Shown here: positions 15,075 to 23,897 of the stretch, in pieces
Position numbering within the stretch: position 1 is the first letter of the stretch
How the letters are laid out: each line of letters starts with the position of its first letter
Assembly (NCBI RefSeq): GCF_017874595.1
Contig: NZ_JAGILA010000001.1
Coordinates: forward strand, 992,001-1,056,000
Origin: Sinorhizobium kostiense
GTDB lineage: Bacteria > Pseudomonadota > Alphaproteobacteria > Rhizobiales > Rhizobiaceae
Reading direction: 5' to 3'
DNA length: 64,000 bases
The notes under the pieces: model-generated
Database searches by the model: none
What the model was told of the DNA's origin: nothing
The model's input: only the letters and a program-made list of their open reading frames with translations
Made by a program: the position numbers and the translations under genes

Positions 15075-15725
15075 ATGGGTCCCATCGGCGAAAATGAATT
15101 CTTCTTTTTAATGCAGGGCTTGAAGTGGACCGTGCTGCTCGCGGTCGTGGGCTTCATCGGTGGGGGGATATTCGGCATCCTGATCGCGCTGCTGCGCACC
15201 TCGAAGATGAAAGTCGCCCGGAGGATCACCGCAGGCTATATCGGCGTCTTCCAGGGCACGCCCCTTCTGATGCAGCTCTTCGTTGTCTATTACGGCGTTG
15301 CGCTGTTGGGCATCGAGGTTAACGCGTGGATCGCGGTCGCAATCGCCTTCACGCTCCATGCCAGTGCTTTCCTAGGCGAAATCTGGCGCGGTTCCATCGA
15401 GGCTGTGCCGAAGGGCCAGACGGAGGCCGCCAACGCCCTCGGTCTGCATTATGTCTCGCGGATGAAAGACGTCATCCTGCCGCAGGCCCTGAAAATCTCG
15501 ATGCCGGCCACGATCGGCTTCCTTGTCCAGCTCATCAAGGGCACGTCGCTGGCAGCAATCGTCGGCTTCATTGAACTCACTCGCGCCGGCCAGATCATTT
15601 CAAACCAGACCTATCGTCCGCTGCTCGTCTTCGGGATCGTCGGCGCAATCTACTTCATCATTTGCTGGCCGCTCTCCCATGCCGGAAGTGGCCTCGAAAA
15701 ACGGATGGCGAAAGCTGCCCGCTAA
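15075..15725 (+). CDS. Amino-acid-type ABC transporter permease (second subunit)
   Basis: The 216-residue membrane protein pairs with the preceding permease. The His/Glu/Gln/Arg permease motifs are FQGTPLLMQLFVVYYGVALL, SAFLGEIWRGSIEAVPKGQ and the EAA loop EAANALGLHYVSRMKDVILPQALKI. It starts 9 bp after the first permease with GGAGG before the ATG. Together they would form the membrane channel of a heterodimeric importer served by the ATPase at 16.7-17.5 kb and the binding protein encoded next. Confidence 0.9.
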   Translation: MGPIGENEFFFLMQGLKWTVLLAVVGFIGGGIFGILIALLRTSKMKVARRITAGYIGVFQGTPLLMQLFVVYYGVALLGIEVNAWIAVAIAFTLHASAFLGEIWRGSIEAVPKGQTEAANALGLHYVSRMKDVILPQALKISMPATIGFLVQLIKGTSLAAIVGFIELTRAGQIISNQTYRPLLVFGIVGAIYFIICWPLSHAGSGLEKRMAKAAR

Positions 15726-15766
15726 CCGCTTCGCTCGAAGCAAAACTCTTGAGGAGGAGAACAAGC

Positions 15767-16591
15767 ATGCGTAACAATCGTAGGAATTTTCTCGGACTTG
15801 CACTCGCAACCGTTGCCTTCGCAACCGTTGGCGCTGCCACCGCCACAGCGGCAAGTGTGGAGGAAATCAAGGCAAAAGGCACGCTTGTGGTCGGCATCCA
15901 GGGCGACAATGCGCCATGGGGGTTCGTCAACACAAGCGGCGTGCAGGACGGCTTCGACGCTGACGTCGCTAACCTTTTCGCCAAGGAATTGGGCGTGAAG
16001 GTTGAATTCCAGCCGCTCGCCGTTGCCAACCGAATTCCGGCGCTTACGACCGGCAAAGTCGACATCCTGTTCGCAACGATGGCGATGACGGAAGAACGCG
16101 CAAAATCAATTCAATACAGCAAGCCCTACGCCGCCAACACGATTTCGCTTTATGCCGCGAAGGCCGACACGGTTACGAAGCCTGAAGACGTTGCGGGATG
16201 GGAGATCGGCGTTCCAAAGTCCAGTTCGCAGGATAAGGCAGTAACCGATACCGTCGGATCCACCGCAACGGTTCGCCGCTTTGATGACGACGCTGCAACC
16301 ATCCAGGCTCTGATCTCCGGACAGGTAAAGGCGATTGGCGGCAACCAGTTCTATGGTCAGCGTCTGGATGCGGCGAGTGCCGGCACCTACGAGCGCAAGA
16401 TTGACTTTCTGACGACCTATAACGGCGTCGGGACCCGTCTCGGCGAGAAGGACTGGAACGAAGCCGTCAACGCCTTCATCGACAAGATCAAGGCCAATGG
16501 TGAGCTTGCCGCCATCACGAAGAAGTGGATGGCGATCGATCTGCCGCAGTTCCCGGAATCCATTCCGAACATCCCGTTCACCGTCAATTAG
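15767..16591 (+). CDS. Amino-acid-type ABC transporter substrate-binding protein
   Basis: The ATG follows GAGGAGGAG. The 274-residue product has a signal peptide with a twin-arginine-like start ([20 protein letters not shown], cleavage near ATAA), then the family 3 solute-binding fold. That fold reads [61 protein letters not shown] and [20 protein letters not shown]. It delivers substrate to the two permeases encoded upstream. The sequence is intact and exported, unlike the leaderless relative at 9.4-10.0 kb. The ligand cannot be read from sequence. Confidence 0.9.
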   Translation: MRNNRRNFLGLALATVAFATVGAATATAASVEEIKAKGTLVVGIQGDNAPWGFVNTSGVQDGFDADVANLFAKELGVKVEFQPLAVANRIPALTTGKVDILFATMAMTEERAKSIQYSKPYAANTISLYAAKADTVTKPEDVAGWEIGVPKSSSQDKAVTDTVGSTATVRRFDDDAATIQALISGQVKAIGGNQFYGQRLDAASAGTYERKIDFLTTYNGVGTRLGEKDWNEAVNAFIDKIKANGELAAITKKWMAIDLPQFPESIPNIPFTVN

Positions 16592-16600
16592 CGCGCGTGT

Positions 16601-16621
16601 CGATCTGACTGGTTCAGATCG
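16601..16621. terminator. Hairpin between binding protein and ATPase genes
   Basis: CGATCTGA and TCAGATCG form a perfect 8-bp stem with a five-base loop, 10 bp after the binding-protein stop. There is no strong U run, so it may stabilise the upstream mRNA or attenuate rather than fully terminate. Confidence 0.5.
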
Positions 16622-16694
16622 GCGCTCTAACGCTTTCTTTCTGACGCATGATCTTATCGATCCTCGTTTCACTCCGGTCGGATCATGCTCTAAA
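16622..16694. repeat. RIME-like rhizobial intergenic palindromic repeat
   Basis: The segment starts gcgctctaacgctttctttc and has arms GCATGATC (16646-16653) and GATCATGC (16681-16688). I recognise this layout (gcgctctaacgcttt, then gatcatgctcta) as a short repeat common between genes in rhizobia and Brucella. The name RIME-like is from memory, not a search. Confidence 0.55.
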
Positions 16695-16700
16695 GCCCAA

Positions 16701-17474
16701 ATGGAGAGTTCCGTGCTCAATTCCGCAAACGATCGATCGACGCTGATTTCCCTTGAGGACGTGCAGAAGTGGTACGGCGCTTTCCATGCCTTGAAGTCCA
16801 TCAGTCTTTCGGTCCGCAAAGGCGAAAAGATCGTCCTCTGCGGACCGTCGGGCTCTGGAAAATCAACATTAATCCGCTGCATCAATGCCCTCGAAACGAT
16901 CGAGGAAGGCAAGATCGTCGTCGAGGGTCAGGTGCTGGACGGAAGCACCAGATCCATCGATGCGATACGTCGCGAAGTGGGAATGGTCTTCCAGAGCTTC
17001 AATCTCTTCCCGCACATGACCGTACTTCAGAACTGTACGCTCGCCCCGATGCGTGTTCGAGGCACAAGCCACACTGACGCAGAGCGACTGGCTCGAAAAT
17101 ATCTCGAGCGCGTTCGAATCCTTGACCAGGCCGAAAAGTATCCTGCGCAGCTATCCGGCGGGCAACAACAACGCGTTGCCATCGCTCGCGCGCTCTGCAT
17201 GGAGCCGAAGGTCATGCTCTTCGACGAACCGACCTCTGCTCTCGATCCTGAAATGGTGAAGGAAGTGCTCGACACCATGATCGGGCTCGCCCGTGACGGC
17301 ATGACGATGATCTGTGTCACGCACGAAATGGGCTTTGCCCGTCAGGTCGCTGATCGCGTCATCTTCATGGCGTCCGGAGAAATCGTCGAAGAGGCCGAAC
17401 CGGAGGTCTTCTTCAAAGCTCCCAGGCACGAACGCACGAAAACCTTCCTCGGCGAAATCCTTGCCCACCACTGA
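16701..17474 (+). CDS. Amino-acid-type ABC transporter ATP-binding protein
   Basis: The 257-residue ATPase has Walker [11 protein letters not shown]-loop [17 protein letters not shown], signature [15 protein letters not shown], Walker [16 protein letters not shown] and H-loop VTHEM, all as in the GlnQ/HisP family. The start is uncertain. The ATG at 16701 lies directly after the repeat and has no ribosome binding site, while the GTG at 16713 follows GGAGAG; both keep the full domain. It powers the importer encoded just upstream. The distance from the binding-protein gene (about 110 bp with hairpin and repeat) is the only break in the operon. Confidence 0.9.
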   Translation: MESSVLNSANDRSTLISLEDVQKWYGAFHALKSISLSVRKGEKIVLCGPSGSGKSTLIRCINALETIEEGKIVVEGQVLDGSTRSIDAIRREVGMVFQSFNLFPHMTVLQNCTLAPMRVRGTSHTDAERLARKYLERVRILDQAEKYPAQLSGGQQQRVAIARALCMEPKVMLFDEPTSALDPEMVKEVLDTMIGLARDGMTMICVTHEMGFARQVADRVIFMASGEIVEEAEPEVFFKAPRHERTKTFLGEILAHH

Positions 17475-17492
17475 CGTTCGAAGGCGATGCCA

Positions 17493-18353
17493 ATGCAGGA
17501 CAAGAAATTCCTCGTGGGACTGATCGGGGCCGACATTCAAATGTCAAAGTCCCCGGCTCTCCACGAAACGGAGGCTCGACACCAGGGCCTTGATTACCGT
17601 TACGAGCTTCTCGACTTCGCCGAGCTAGGCCTTCCCGCCTCCGCGCTGCCGGACCTCCTGGACGAGGAAGAGCGGCGCGGCTTTGCCGGGAGCAACATTA
17701 CCCATCCGTGCAAGCAGACGGTGATCGCCCACCTCGATCGCCTTTCCGAGGATGCAGAGATGCTCGGTGCGGTCAACACCGTGGTCTTTCGCAACGGCGA
17801 GAGGATCGGCCATAACACTGATTGGTACGGCTTCTACGAGAATTTCCAGCGCGGTCTTCCGGACGTCGCGAAGTCGCATGCCGTCCTGCTTGGCGCCGGC
17901 GGCGCCGGTGTCGCCGTGGCGCATGCCGCAATCAAGCTCGGTATTGATAGATTATCGATCTTTGACCAGGATTCGAAACGGGCAGACACCTTGGCTGGGC
18001 AGTTGAACGATCGGTTCTCAAGGGGTTGTGCGCGTGCCACGACGGATGTCGGCAGCGTGCTGCGCTCCGCGGACGGCCTTATCCACGCGACGCCGACGGG
18101 TATGAAGAGCCATCCTGGTTTGCCGATCGACCCGGAATGGCTTCTGCCACGGCATTGGGTCGCCGACATTGTCTATATGCCGCTCGTCACAGAGCTCCTT
18201 GCTCTCGCCGAAAGAAAAGGCTGCCGAACCCTTCGTGGCGGCGGCATGACCGTCTACCAGGCAGCAGCGGCTTTCGAATTGTTCACCGGGATAGCACCCG
18301 ACGCAGAGCGCATGTCCCGTCACTTTATGGACCTGTGCAGCCTGTCGGCTTGA
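17493..18353 (+). CDS. Shikimate/quinate dehydrogenase, NAD-type
   Basis: The 286-residue protein has the complete AroE/YdiB fold. The substrate site is SKSPALHE, the catalytic Lys is in NITHPCKQTV, and the partner Asp is in HNTDWYGF. The Rossmann loop is LLGAGGAGVAVAHA and the closing lid is GGGMTVYQAAAAFELFTG. After the second strand it reads IFDQD instead of the NRT(x)R phosphate clamp. In known families this favours NAD+ and a catabolic quinate/shikimate role over NADPH-dependent biosynthesis. ATG at 17487 is 6 nt earlier, but AAGG spacing favours 17493. It sits directly after the ABC importer and upstream of a dehydroquinase gene. Confidence 0.88.
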   Translation: MQDKKFLVGLIGADIQMSKSPALHETEARHQGLDYRYELLDFAELGLPASALPDLLDEEERRGFAGSNITHPCKQTVIAHLDRLSEDAEMLGAVNTVVFRNGERIGHNTDWYGFYENFQRGLPDVAKSHAVLLGAGGAGVAVAHAAIKLGIDRLSIFDQDSKRADTLAGQLNDRFSRGCARATTDVGSVLRSADGLIHATPTGMKSHPGLPIDPEWLLPRHWVADIVYMPLVTELLALAERKGCRTLRGGGMTVYQAAAAFELFTGIAPDAERMSRHFMDLCSLSA

Positions 18354-18366
18354 TGGGGAGATCCCA

Positions 18367-18729
18367 ATGCCGCATATCATCATCGATTATAGCCGGGGCG
18401 CCGGCGAGCATGTAGCAATGGACCGGCTGACGCTGACCGTGCATCGCTGCGTTCGCGATGGCGGCCTTGTGAAACCTTCCGCCGTGCGCACGCTTGCGCG
18501 AGAGGCGACATACTCCTGCGTGGGCGATGAGCATGCCGATAATCATTTCATCCAAATCATCGTGCGGATGGCACCGGGTCGTACCGCAGAGACCAAGCAG
18601 CAGCTTCTCACTGCCGTTCTCGACGCCGCGCGGGCGATCGCCGCGCCTGCTCTCGAAGCGGGAAGGCTCGGCTTGCGCGCAGATCTCTACGAGTCGGACC
18701 CCGATTTTGCTGTTCAAGCAATCGTCTGA
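18367..18729 (+). CDS. 5-carboxymethyl-2-hydroxymuconate isomerase-like protein
   Basis: The 120-residue protein belongs to the tautomerase superfamily CHMI (HpaF) group. Pro2 of the precursor (MPHIIIDYS) becomes the N-terminal catalytic proline after Met removal. The later pattern (GDEHADNHFIQIIVRMAPGRT, then a C-terminal helix) matches the family in length and order. HpaF isomerises the ring-cleavage product of homoprotocatechuate to the substrate used by HpaH-type hydratases. The gene lies between shikimate dehydrogenase and dehydroquinase with a GGGGAG site, though the hydratase and aldolase are in the divergent operon. The actual substrate in this hybrid cluster is uncertain. Confidence 0.8.
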   Translation: MPHIIIDYSRGAGEHVAMDRLTLTVHRCVRDGGLVKPSAVRTLAREATYSCVGDEHADNHFIQIIVRMAPGRTAETKQQLLTAVLDAARAIAAPALEAGRLGLRADLYESDPDFAVQAIV

Positions 18730-18762
18730 CCAGAACAGTTTGCTCAAGAAGGAAATTATACT

Positions 18763-19212
18763 ATGAGCCTGATCTACGTTCTCAATGGACCAAACCTCAA
18801 TCTGCTTGGCAAACGCCAGCCGCATATCTACGGGCATGAAACCCTTGCAGACGTAGAGGCGGACTGCCGCAAACTGGCTGCCGAACTCGGCCATGAAATC
18901 CGCTTTCATCAGAGCAATCGGGAATACGAGATCATTGATTGGATTCATGAGGCGCGCGAGGACGGTGCGGGCATCGTCATCAATCCGGCAGCCTTCACCC
19001 ATACCTCACTCGCCATCCTCGACGCTCTGAACACATTTGAAGGGCCTGTGATCGAGATCCACATCTCCAATGTGCACAAGCGCGAAAGCTTCCGACACCA
19101 TTCGTTCGTTTCGCACCGCGCGGACGGCGTGATTTGCGGTCTTGGAACAGAAGGATACCAGCTTGGCATCCGGCGCGTGGCGACAATGATCAAGGCGGCG
19201 AGCAAGGGCTGA
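18763..19212 (+). CDS. aroQ: 3-dehydroquinate dehydratase, type II
   Basis: The 149-residue protein shows every type II dehydroquinase motif: [16 protein letters not shown] with the catalytic Tyr, [53 protein letters not shown] and [13 protein letters not shown]. It interconverts 3-dehydroquinate and 3-dehydroshikimate as a dodecamer in the cytoplasm. Type II enzymes serve either aromatic amino acid biosynthesis or quinate catabolism. In this operon, with an NAD-type shikimate/quinate dehydrogenase and an importer, the catabolic role is the better reading. AAGGA precedes the ATG. It is followed by an inverted-repeat element. Confidence 0.92.
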   Translation: MSLIYVLNGPNLNLLGKRQPHIYGHETLADVEADCRKLAAELGHEIRFHQSNREYEIIDWIHEAREDGAGIVINPAAFTHTSLAILDALNTFEGPVIEIHISNVHKRESFRHHSFVSHRADGVICGLGTEGYQLGIRRVATMIKAASKG

Positions 19213-19232
19213 GGTGACCATGACCGAACGGG

Positions 19233-19504
19233 TTAACCCACATTTCTCACACTCCTTGTGCCCTGCGCCGGTTCAAAATGGCGACAGGGTAGGAGAATGG
19301 CGCGGCCCGATGTGGTTTATCGGGCAAGTCATTCGACGCATACTGCCGCCATTTTCAACCGGCCCGCAGGGTTGGATTGTGCCGGCTGCCTCCGGGCGAA
19401 AGCCGCTCAACCGTAGGGCAAGCTACGCTTTTCGCAGCTTTCGCCCGTATCCACCTCGCCACAATCCAACGCAGGGCGCAAGGAGTGTGAGAAATGCGGG
19501 TTAA
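19233..19504. repeat. 272-bp MITE/RIME-like element with 35-bp terminal inverted repeats
   Basis: The outer arms (19233-19267 and 19470-19504) match at 33 of 35 positions in inverted orientation. Nested inside are three more inverted pairs: 19268-19283/19347-19362 (15 of 16), 19371-19381/19460-19470 (11 of 11) and 19393-19403/19437-19447 (11 of 11). Such a mosaic of palindromes is typical of non-autonomous rhizobial intergenic elements. The right arm contains the Shine-Dalgarno and ATG of the next gene. No clear target duplication is seen. Confidence 0.75.
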
Positions 19505-20531
19505 GCTGGCCGTACTTGGGGCAGGCCTCATCGGTAAGCGCCATATCCAGCACGTCCTGGCCGAGCCCTCGGCGCAACTCAGTGCCGTGGTCGATCCCAC
19601 GCCGGTTGGTGAGACCATTGCCAAGGAAGCCAGCGTGAAGTGGTTTACAAGCTTCGCGGACATGATCGCCGCAGACCGGCCTGACGGGATCATCGTGGCT
19701 ACGCCCAACCAGGCTCACGTCCAGAACGGGTTGGAGGCCGTTGAAGCCGGCATTCCCGCACTCATCGAAAAGCCTATCGCCGACGATATTATGTCCGGGG
19801 AAAAGCTGATCGCAGCGGCTGAGGCAAAAGGTGTTCCTCTTTTGACCGGCCATCACCGCCGACACAATCCGATGATGCAGAAGGCAAAGGAAATCATCGA
19901 AAGCGGGAAGCTCGGCCGCGTTCTTGTTGTCAATGCGATGTTCTGGCTGTTCAAGCCCGACGACTACTTCGACATCTCGTGGCGTCGTGAGCGCGGCGCA
20001 GGGCCGGTTTTCCTCAATCTCATCCACGATGTCGATAATCTGCGCTACCTTTTCGGCGATGTGGCTGCGGTTCAGGCACGCGAGTCCAACGCGGTGCGCG
20101 GCAACGCAGTTGAGGAAACGGCTGTAATCCTCATCGAGTTCAAGAATGGAGTTTTGGGAACTGCGACAGTCTCCGACGCGGTGGTCGCACCATGGAGTTG
20201 GGAGATGACAACCGGAGAGAATCCGGCTTACCCCAAAACCGAGCAATCCTGTTACATGATCGGAGGAACGCACGGGTCGCTGGCTGTTCCCTCGCTCGAG
20301 GTCTGGCGCAATCCTGGTAAACGGAGTTGGTGGGAACCATTTGACCAAACGCGCATCGAGGTCGAAGACGAGGACCCGCTCGCCCTGCAGATCAGGCAAT
20401 TCTGCAAGGTGATCCGCGGAGACGAACCGCCGCTTGTCAGCGGGCGTGAGGGGCTCGAAGCCTTGAGGGTAGTCGATGCGGTAAAACGCGCGGCGGCAAC
20501 GGGAGAACGTATCGAGTTGAACGACGCCTGA
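19494..20531 (+). CDS. Gfo/Idh/MocA family oxidoreductase
   Basis: The 345-residue protein has the N-terminal Rossmann fold (VKLAVLGAGLIGKRHIQHVL, then IVATPNQAHVQNGLEAVEAG and the EKPIADD motif with the conserved Lys of this family). The C-terminal GFO-type beta domain has GHHRRHNPMMQ, the GAGPVFLNLIHDVDNLRYLFGD segment with the catalytic His, and a late PLALQIRQFCKVIRGDEPP. These NAD(P)-dependent enzymes oxidise cyclic polyols, inositols, hydroxy-carboxylates or sugars. In this setting it could act on a hydroaromatic ring hydroxyl. The AGGAG site and start codon lie in the right arm of the upstream inverted-repeat element. Confidence 0.85.
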   Translation: MRVKLAVLGAGLIGKRHIQHVLAEPSAQLSAVVDPTPVGETIAKEASVKWFTSFADMIAADRPDGIIVATPNQAHVQNGLEAVEAGIPALIEKPIADDIMSGEKLIAAAEAKGVPLLTGHHRRHNPMMQKAKEIIESGKLGRVLVVNAMFWLFKPDDYFDISWRRERGAGPVFLNLIHDVDNLRYLFGDVAAVQARESNAVRGNAVEETAVILIEFKNGVLGTATVSDAVVAPWSWEMTTGENPAYPKTEQSCYMIGGTHGSLAVPSLEVWRNPGKRSWWEPFDQTRIEVEDEDPLALQIRQFCKVIRGDEPPLVSGREGLEALRVVDAVKRAAATGERIELNDA

Positions 20532-20991
20532 CTAATGTGACCGCCTGCTCGCCCTTCGCGTCTCCCTGCATCGATGCGATGAAAATGCCGGCTCAACACC
20601 GACGTTGGGCGCGCTTCTGGCGGAGGAAACCGTCGCCGCCGCTCTGTCTTCGCCGCCACCGAAACGCGTCTGCTTCGGCAACGACGCACGCTTCATCGAA
20701 TTCCCGGGTGACTGCTTGAAGCCGATTTAAGGCAGAAATCGCCGTCCGCCTGGACTTTGTGTCATTCGGTGCTTGGAGCCGGATGTCCGCAACGGGTCGA
20801 GTTTGGCCCTACCAGCCGCCAATCTGAACGTCTTGAACGTCCGCGCTGCCGACATACGCGGAGGATTGGTCAAAATCGGCGGTTATGCCGAATAGCCGTC
20901 ACCGGGCTGACTATCGATTACGAGTACACCGCCTGATCACTTCAGATGTCGCCTTCGGCACCGTCGGTTTAGCCGTTCGAAGCCTGCGGAA

Positions 20992-21007
20992 GTGAATTAT
21001 AATTCAC
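20992..21007. promoter_or_regulatory. Perfect 16-bp palindrome, candidate SorC-family operator
   Basis: GTGAATTATAATTCAC is perfectly symmetric. It lies just upstream of TTGACA of the operon promoter and is followed by a half-site-like atgaatttta. The operon encodes a SorC-type regulator, the natural candidate to bind here. Confidence 0.55.
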
Positions 21008-21020
21008 GGCATGAATTTTA

Positions 21021-21049
21021 TTGACAGGCGCCGCACTTTTGCGTTTAGT
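21021..21049 (+). promoter_or_regulatory. Sigma70-like promoter of the sugar/polyol operon
   Basis: TTGACA (21021-21026), 17-bp spacer, TTTAGT (21044-21049), about 107 bp before the binding-protein start codon. Confidence 0.5.
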
Positions 21050-21155
21050 TGCCCTTACCGGACTTCGAGGAGGAAATCCGGTCTTCACTGCGACCATCGG
21101 CGTCGGTTCGACGCCCTCGGGCTTTTTGGAGGGGCTTCGGCCTCGAGGAGGACAC

Positions 21156-22184
21156 TTGCGCACATTTTTCAGCACGACCGCGATGGCGGTCCTTGCAGCA
21201 ACGCTTTTTGCCGGTTCCGCGGCCGCCGAGACGGAGAACCCGTTCCGCTGCAAGCCGGGCGAAAAATACGTCATGAACGTCATGGTCTCGGGCGTGGAAT
21301 ACTGGTTTCCGGTCTATGAAATGTTCAAGCAGGCCGGCCAGCAGTTCGGCTGTGAGACGGAATACACCGGCACGCCGGAATATGACGTGAACAAGCAGAT
21401 CGCCACCTTCGACCAGGCACTGGCGCAGAACCCGGCCGGCATTCTGGTCCATCCGATGAACTCCGACCCGTTCATCGAGCCGATCAATCGCGCTATCGAT
21501 CAGGGCACCGCGGTCGTGACGTTCGCCGCGGACTCGCCCCTTTCCAAACGCGTGTCCTTCATCACCTCGGACAATACCCGCGAGGGCATCTACGCGGCCG
21601 ACGCGATCGCCGAGAAGATGGGCGGCAAGGGCGAGTATGCGGTTCTGGAAAACCCGGGTCAGGACAATCACGACAAGCGCATCGCCGCCTTCATCGGTCG
21701 TATGGAAGAGAAGTGGCCGGACATGAAGCTCGTCGGCCGTGCTGCATCCAACCAGGATCCGACCAAGGCCTATCAGGGCCTCAACAGCATCATCCAGGCT
21801 CATCCGAACCTTGGCGCCGTCTTCATGCCGGAAGCCAACTCCGCGATTGGCGCCGCCCAGGCCAACAAGGAAAGCGGCGGCAAGGTCCTCGTCATGTGCG
21901 CGGACGTCAACGCCAACATCCTCGACATGATCAAGGCCGGCGAGGTCTTCGGCTCGATCAATCCGAACCAGGGCATGCAGGGCTATATGGGCTTCATGCT
22001 CTTGTGGCTCGCCAAGCACCCGGAACTGATTGACCCGATGAACGACGCCAAGCGCTCCGGCTTCAATCCGATGAGCATTCCCGTGGTCGACAACGGCCTC
22101 TCCATTGTGACGGCCGAGAATGCCGACGACTTCTATTGGGACAAGTACCTGAAGCGCCGCGGCACAAAAGGCATCGAGGAGTAG
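21156..22184 (+). CDS. Sugar ABC transporter substrate-binding protein (ribose/RbsB class)
   Basis: The TTG start follows GAGGAGG by 5 nt and begins directly at a signal peptide ([20 protein letters not shown], cleavage after AAA); longer in-frame starts lack a site. The 342-residue product is a Peripl_BP_4 (LacI-like) binding protein with the expected blocks [60 protein letters not shown] and [16 protein letters not shown]. It would capture a sugar or polyol in the periplasm for the ATPase and permease encoded next. The CMI-type ligand cannot be named. A strong hairpin after the gene probably gives it higher expression than the downstream genes. Confidence 0.9.
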   Translation: MRTFFSTTAMAVLAATLFAGSAAAETENPFRCKPGEKYVMNVMVSGVEYWFPVYEMFKQAGQQFGCETEYTGTPEYDVNKQIATFDQALAQNPAGILVHPMNSDPFIEPINRAIDQGTAVVTFAADSPLSKRVSFITSDNTREGIYAADAIAEKMGGKGEYAVLENPGQDNHDKRIAAFIGRMEEKWPDMKLVGRAASNQDPTKAYQGLNSIIQAHPNLGAVFMPEANSAIGAAQANKESGGKVLVMCADVNANILDMIKAGEVFGSINPNQGMQGYMGFMLLWLAKHPELIDPMNDAKRSGFNPMSIPVVDNGLSIVTAENADDFYWDKYLKRRGTKGIEE

Positions 22185-22197
22185 GCTCGCGATCGCG

Positions 22198-22223
22198 CCA
22201 TCCGCGCTTTCCGGCGCGGATGG
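22198..22223. terminator. Strong intercistronic hairpin after the binding-protein gene
   Basis: CCATCCGCGC and GCGCGGATGG form a perfect 10-bp stem with a six-base loop, 14 bp after the stop codon, followed by a short T-containing run. Typical of attenuating hairpins between binding protein and ATPase genes. Confidence 0.65.
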
Positions 22224-22235
22224 TCTTACAGCGCC

Positions 22236-22329
22236 GCGCGTCTTATCAGACGCGCAAAGGTCGCTGTAGCACTTTGAATTGCTGCATGTCTTTGTCCTTA
22301 AATCGAGGTCGATTTAAGGAGACATGCAG
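22236..22329. repeat. Rhizobial intergenic palindromic repeat
   Basis: Two stem-loops: GCGCGTCT/AGACGCGC (22236-22255), and CTGCATGTCT/AGACATGCAG enclosing CCTTAAATCG/CGATTTAAGG (22282-22329). I recognise the block around gctgtagcactttgaattgc as one repeated many times in Sinorhizobium genomes. A related, diverged copy lies at 36868-36905. Confidence 0.65.
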
Positions 22330-22348
22330 TAGGGAGAGGGAGGAGACG

Positions 22349-23875
22349 ATGGCAGAGCCGGCGCTCACCATTACTGGCGTGACGAAGCATTTCGGAGCGG
22401 TGAAGGCGCTGACGGACGTCGACTTCACGCTTGAACGCGGCGAGGTCCATGCGCTCTGCGGCGAGAACGGCGCCGGAAAATCGACGCTGATGAACATCAT
22501 CGCCGGCGTGTTGCAGCCGAACGAGGGCGAAATCCGGGTGGACGGCAAGGTCGTGCAAATCTCTTCGCCTGCCGTCGCCCAATCGCTCGGCATCGGCCTC
22601 GTGCATCAGGAAGTCGCGCTCTGCCCGGACGTGACGGTGGCCGAAAACATGTTCATGGCGGCGACCAACCGCCGCCGCGCCCCCCTCATGAACTATCGCG
22701 CGCTCGAACGGAGGGCGCAGGCGGTCATGAGCCGGCTTGCGGCGATCGATGTCCGCCGCAAGGTCGCGGACCTGCCGATCTCCAGCCAGCAGCTTGTCGA
22801 GATCGCCAAGGCTCTGACGCTCGACTGTCGCGTGCTGATCCTCGATGAGCCGACCGCGGCACTGACCGAAACCGAGGCGCAGCAGCTTTTTTCGATCATC
22901 CGCGACCTCAGGGCGAACGGCATGTCGATCATCTATATCAGCCACCGCATGGCGGAGATATTCAGTCTCTGTGACCGGGTGACCGTGTTCCGCGACGGCC
23001 GATATGTCTGCACCGACCACATCGCCGACCTCACGCCGGACGATGTGGTACGCCGCATGGTCGGGCGCGAGATCACGCAGCTCTACCCGGAAAAGCTCGG
23101 GCCCGATGAGGCGTCCGGCGAGCCGATCCTCGAGGTGGACGACATCGCTGACGGCGAGCGTTTCCATGGGGTCAGCTTCACGCTGAAAAAGGGCGAGATC
23201 CTCGGCATCGGCGGTCTGATCGGATCCGGCCGCACGGAACTCGCCGAGGGTATCTGCGGGCTGCGGTCGTGCACGGCGGGCAGGGTCCGTCTGCATGGCA
23301 AGGCGGAGAAGATCAGCTCGTACTCCGACGCGGTCAAGCGCGGCATTGTCTATCTGTCGGAAGACCGCAAGGGCTCCGGCGTCTTTCTGGAAATGTCGAT
23401 CGCGCAAAACATTTCCGTGCTGGATCTGAAGTCGTTGACCAATTCCGCCGGGCTCATGGACGGCCGCGCAGAGGCCGCGCTTGCCGAGGATTTCGCCCGA
23501 CGGCTTGCGATCAGAATGGGCGGCATCGAGGCACCCGTGAAATCCCTCTCGGGCGGCAACCAGCAGAAGGTGGCGATCGCCAAGCAGCTCGCGGTGAAGC
23601 CGAAGGTCATCCTGATGGACGAGCCGACACGCGGCATCGACGTCGGCGCGAAGACGGAGATTCACCGGCTGCTGCGCGAGCTTGCACGCTCAGGCATCGG
23701 CATCATCGTCATTTCTTCGGAAATGCCGGAACTGCTCGGGCTTTCGGACCGCGTGCTCGTCGTCCGCGAGGGACGCATCGCCGGTGAGCTCGGCTCCGAA
23801 GAGATGACGGAGGAGGCTGTGATCCGCCTCGCCTCGGGGGTGGGAACGGCAAAGGCGGCGAACCATGCCGCGTGA
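22349..23875 (+). CDS. Sugar ABC transporter ATP-binding protein (two-domain, RbsA/MglA class)
   Basis: The ATG follows GGGAGGAG by 6 nt. The 508-residue product has two tandem ATPase domains. The first has Walker [10 protein letters not shown], a signature-like [14 protein letters not shown] and Walker [12 protein letters not shown]. The second has the degenerate P-loop region [20 protein letters not shown], the family hallmark [11 protein letters not shown], the signature [19 protein letters not shown] and [15 protein letters not shown]. This layout is specific for carbohydrate importers of the ribose/galactose class. It energises the permease encoded next, whose first possible start overlaps its 3' end. 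Confidence 0.93.
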   Translation: MAEPALTITGVTKHFGAVKALTDVDFTLERGEVHALCGENGAGKSTLMNIIAGVLQPNEGEIRVDGKVVQISSPAVAQSLGIGLVHQEVALCPDVTVAENMFMAATNRRRAPLMNYRALERRAQAVMSRLAAIDVRRKVADLPISSQQLVEIAKALTLDCRVLILDEPTAALTETEAQQLFSIIRDLRANGMSIIYISHRMAEIFSLCDRVTVFRDGRYVCTDHIADLTPDDVVRRMVGREITQLYPEKLGPDEASGEPILEVDDIADGERFHGVSFTLKKGEILGIGGLIGSGRTELAEGICGLRSCTAGRVRLHGKAEKISSYSDAVKRGIVYLSEDRKGSGVFLEMSIAQNISVLDLKSLTNSAGLMDGRAEAALAEDFARRLAIRMGGIEAPVKSLSGGNQQKVAIAKQLAVKPKVILMDEPTRGIDVGAKTEIHRLLRELARSGIGIIVISSEMPELLGLSDRVLVVREGRIAGELGSEEMTEEAVIRLASGVGTAKAANHAA

Positions 23876-23897
23876 CGAGAGACTGGGAGAGACGGGA

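Larger units (their letters stand above)
20532..21155. other. Intergenic region before the sugar/polyol operon
   Basis: About 620 bases. The first 400 contain only short broken frames and probably hold decayed coding sequence, which I cannot identify. The last 170 carry a perfect palindrome (20992-21007), a sigma70-like promoter (21021-21049) and GAGGAGG before the next start. Confidence 0.5.

Noticed and set aside
19214..19504. Possible small protein in the inverted-repeat element
   Set aside because: The frame lies within nested palindromes and ends at the element boundary; it is better explained as repeat DNA.
22298..23665. Minus-strand open frame of 455 codons opposite the sugar ATPase
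   Set aside because: Shadow of the two-domain ATPase gene; no recognisable protein.
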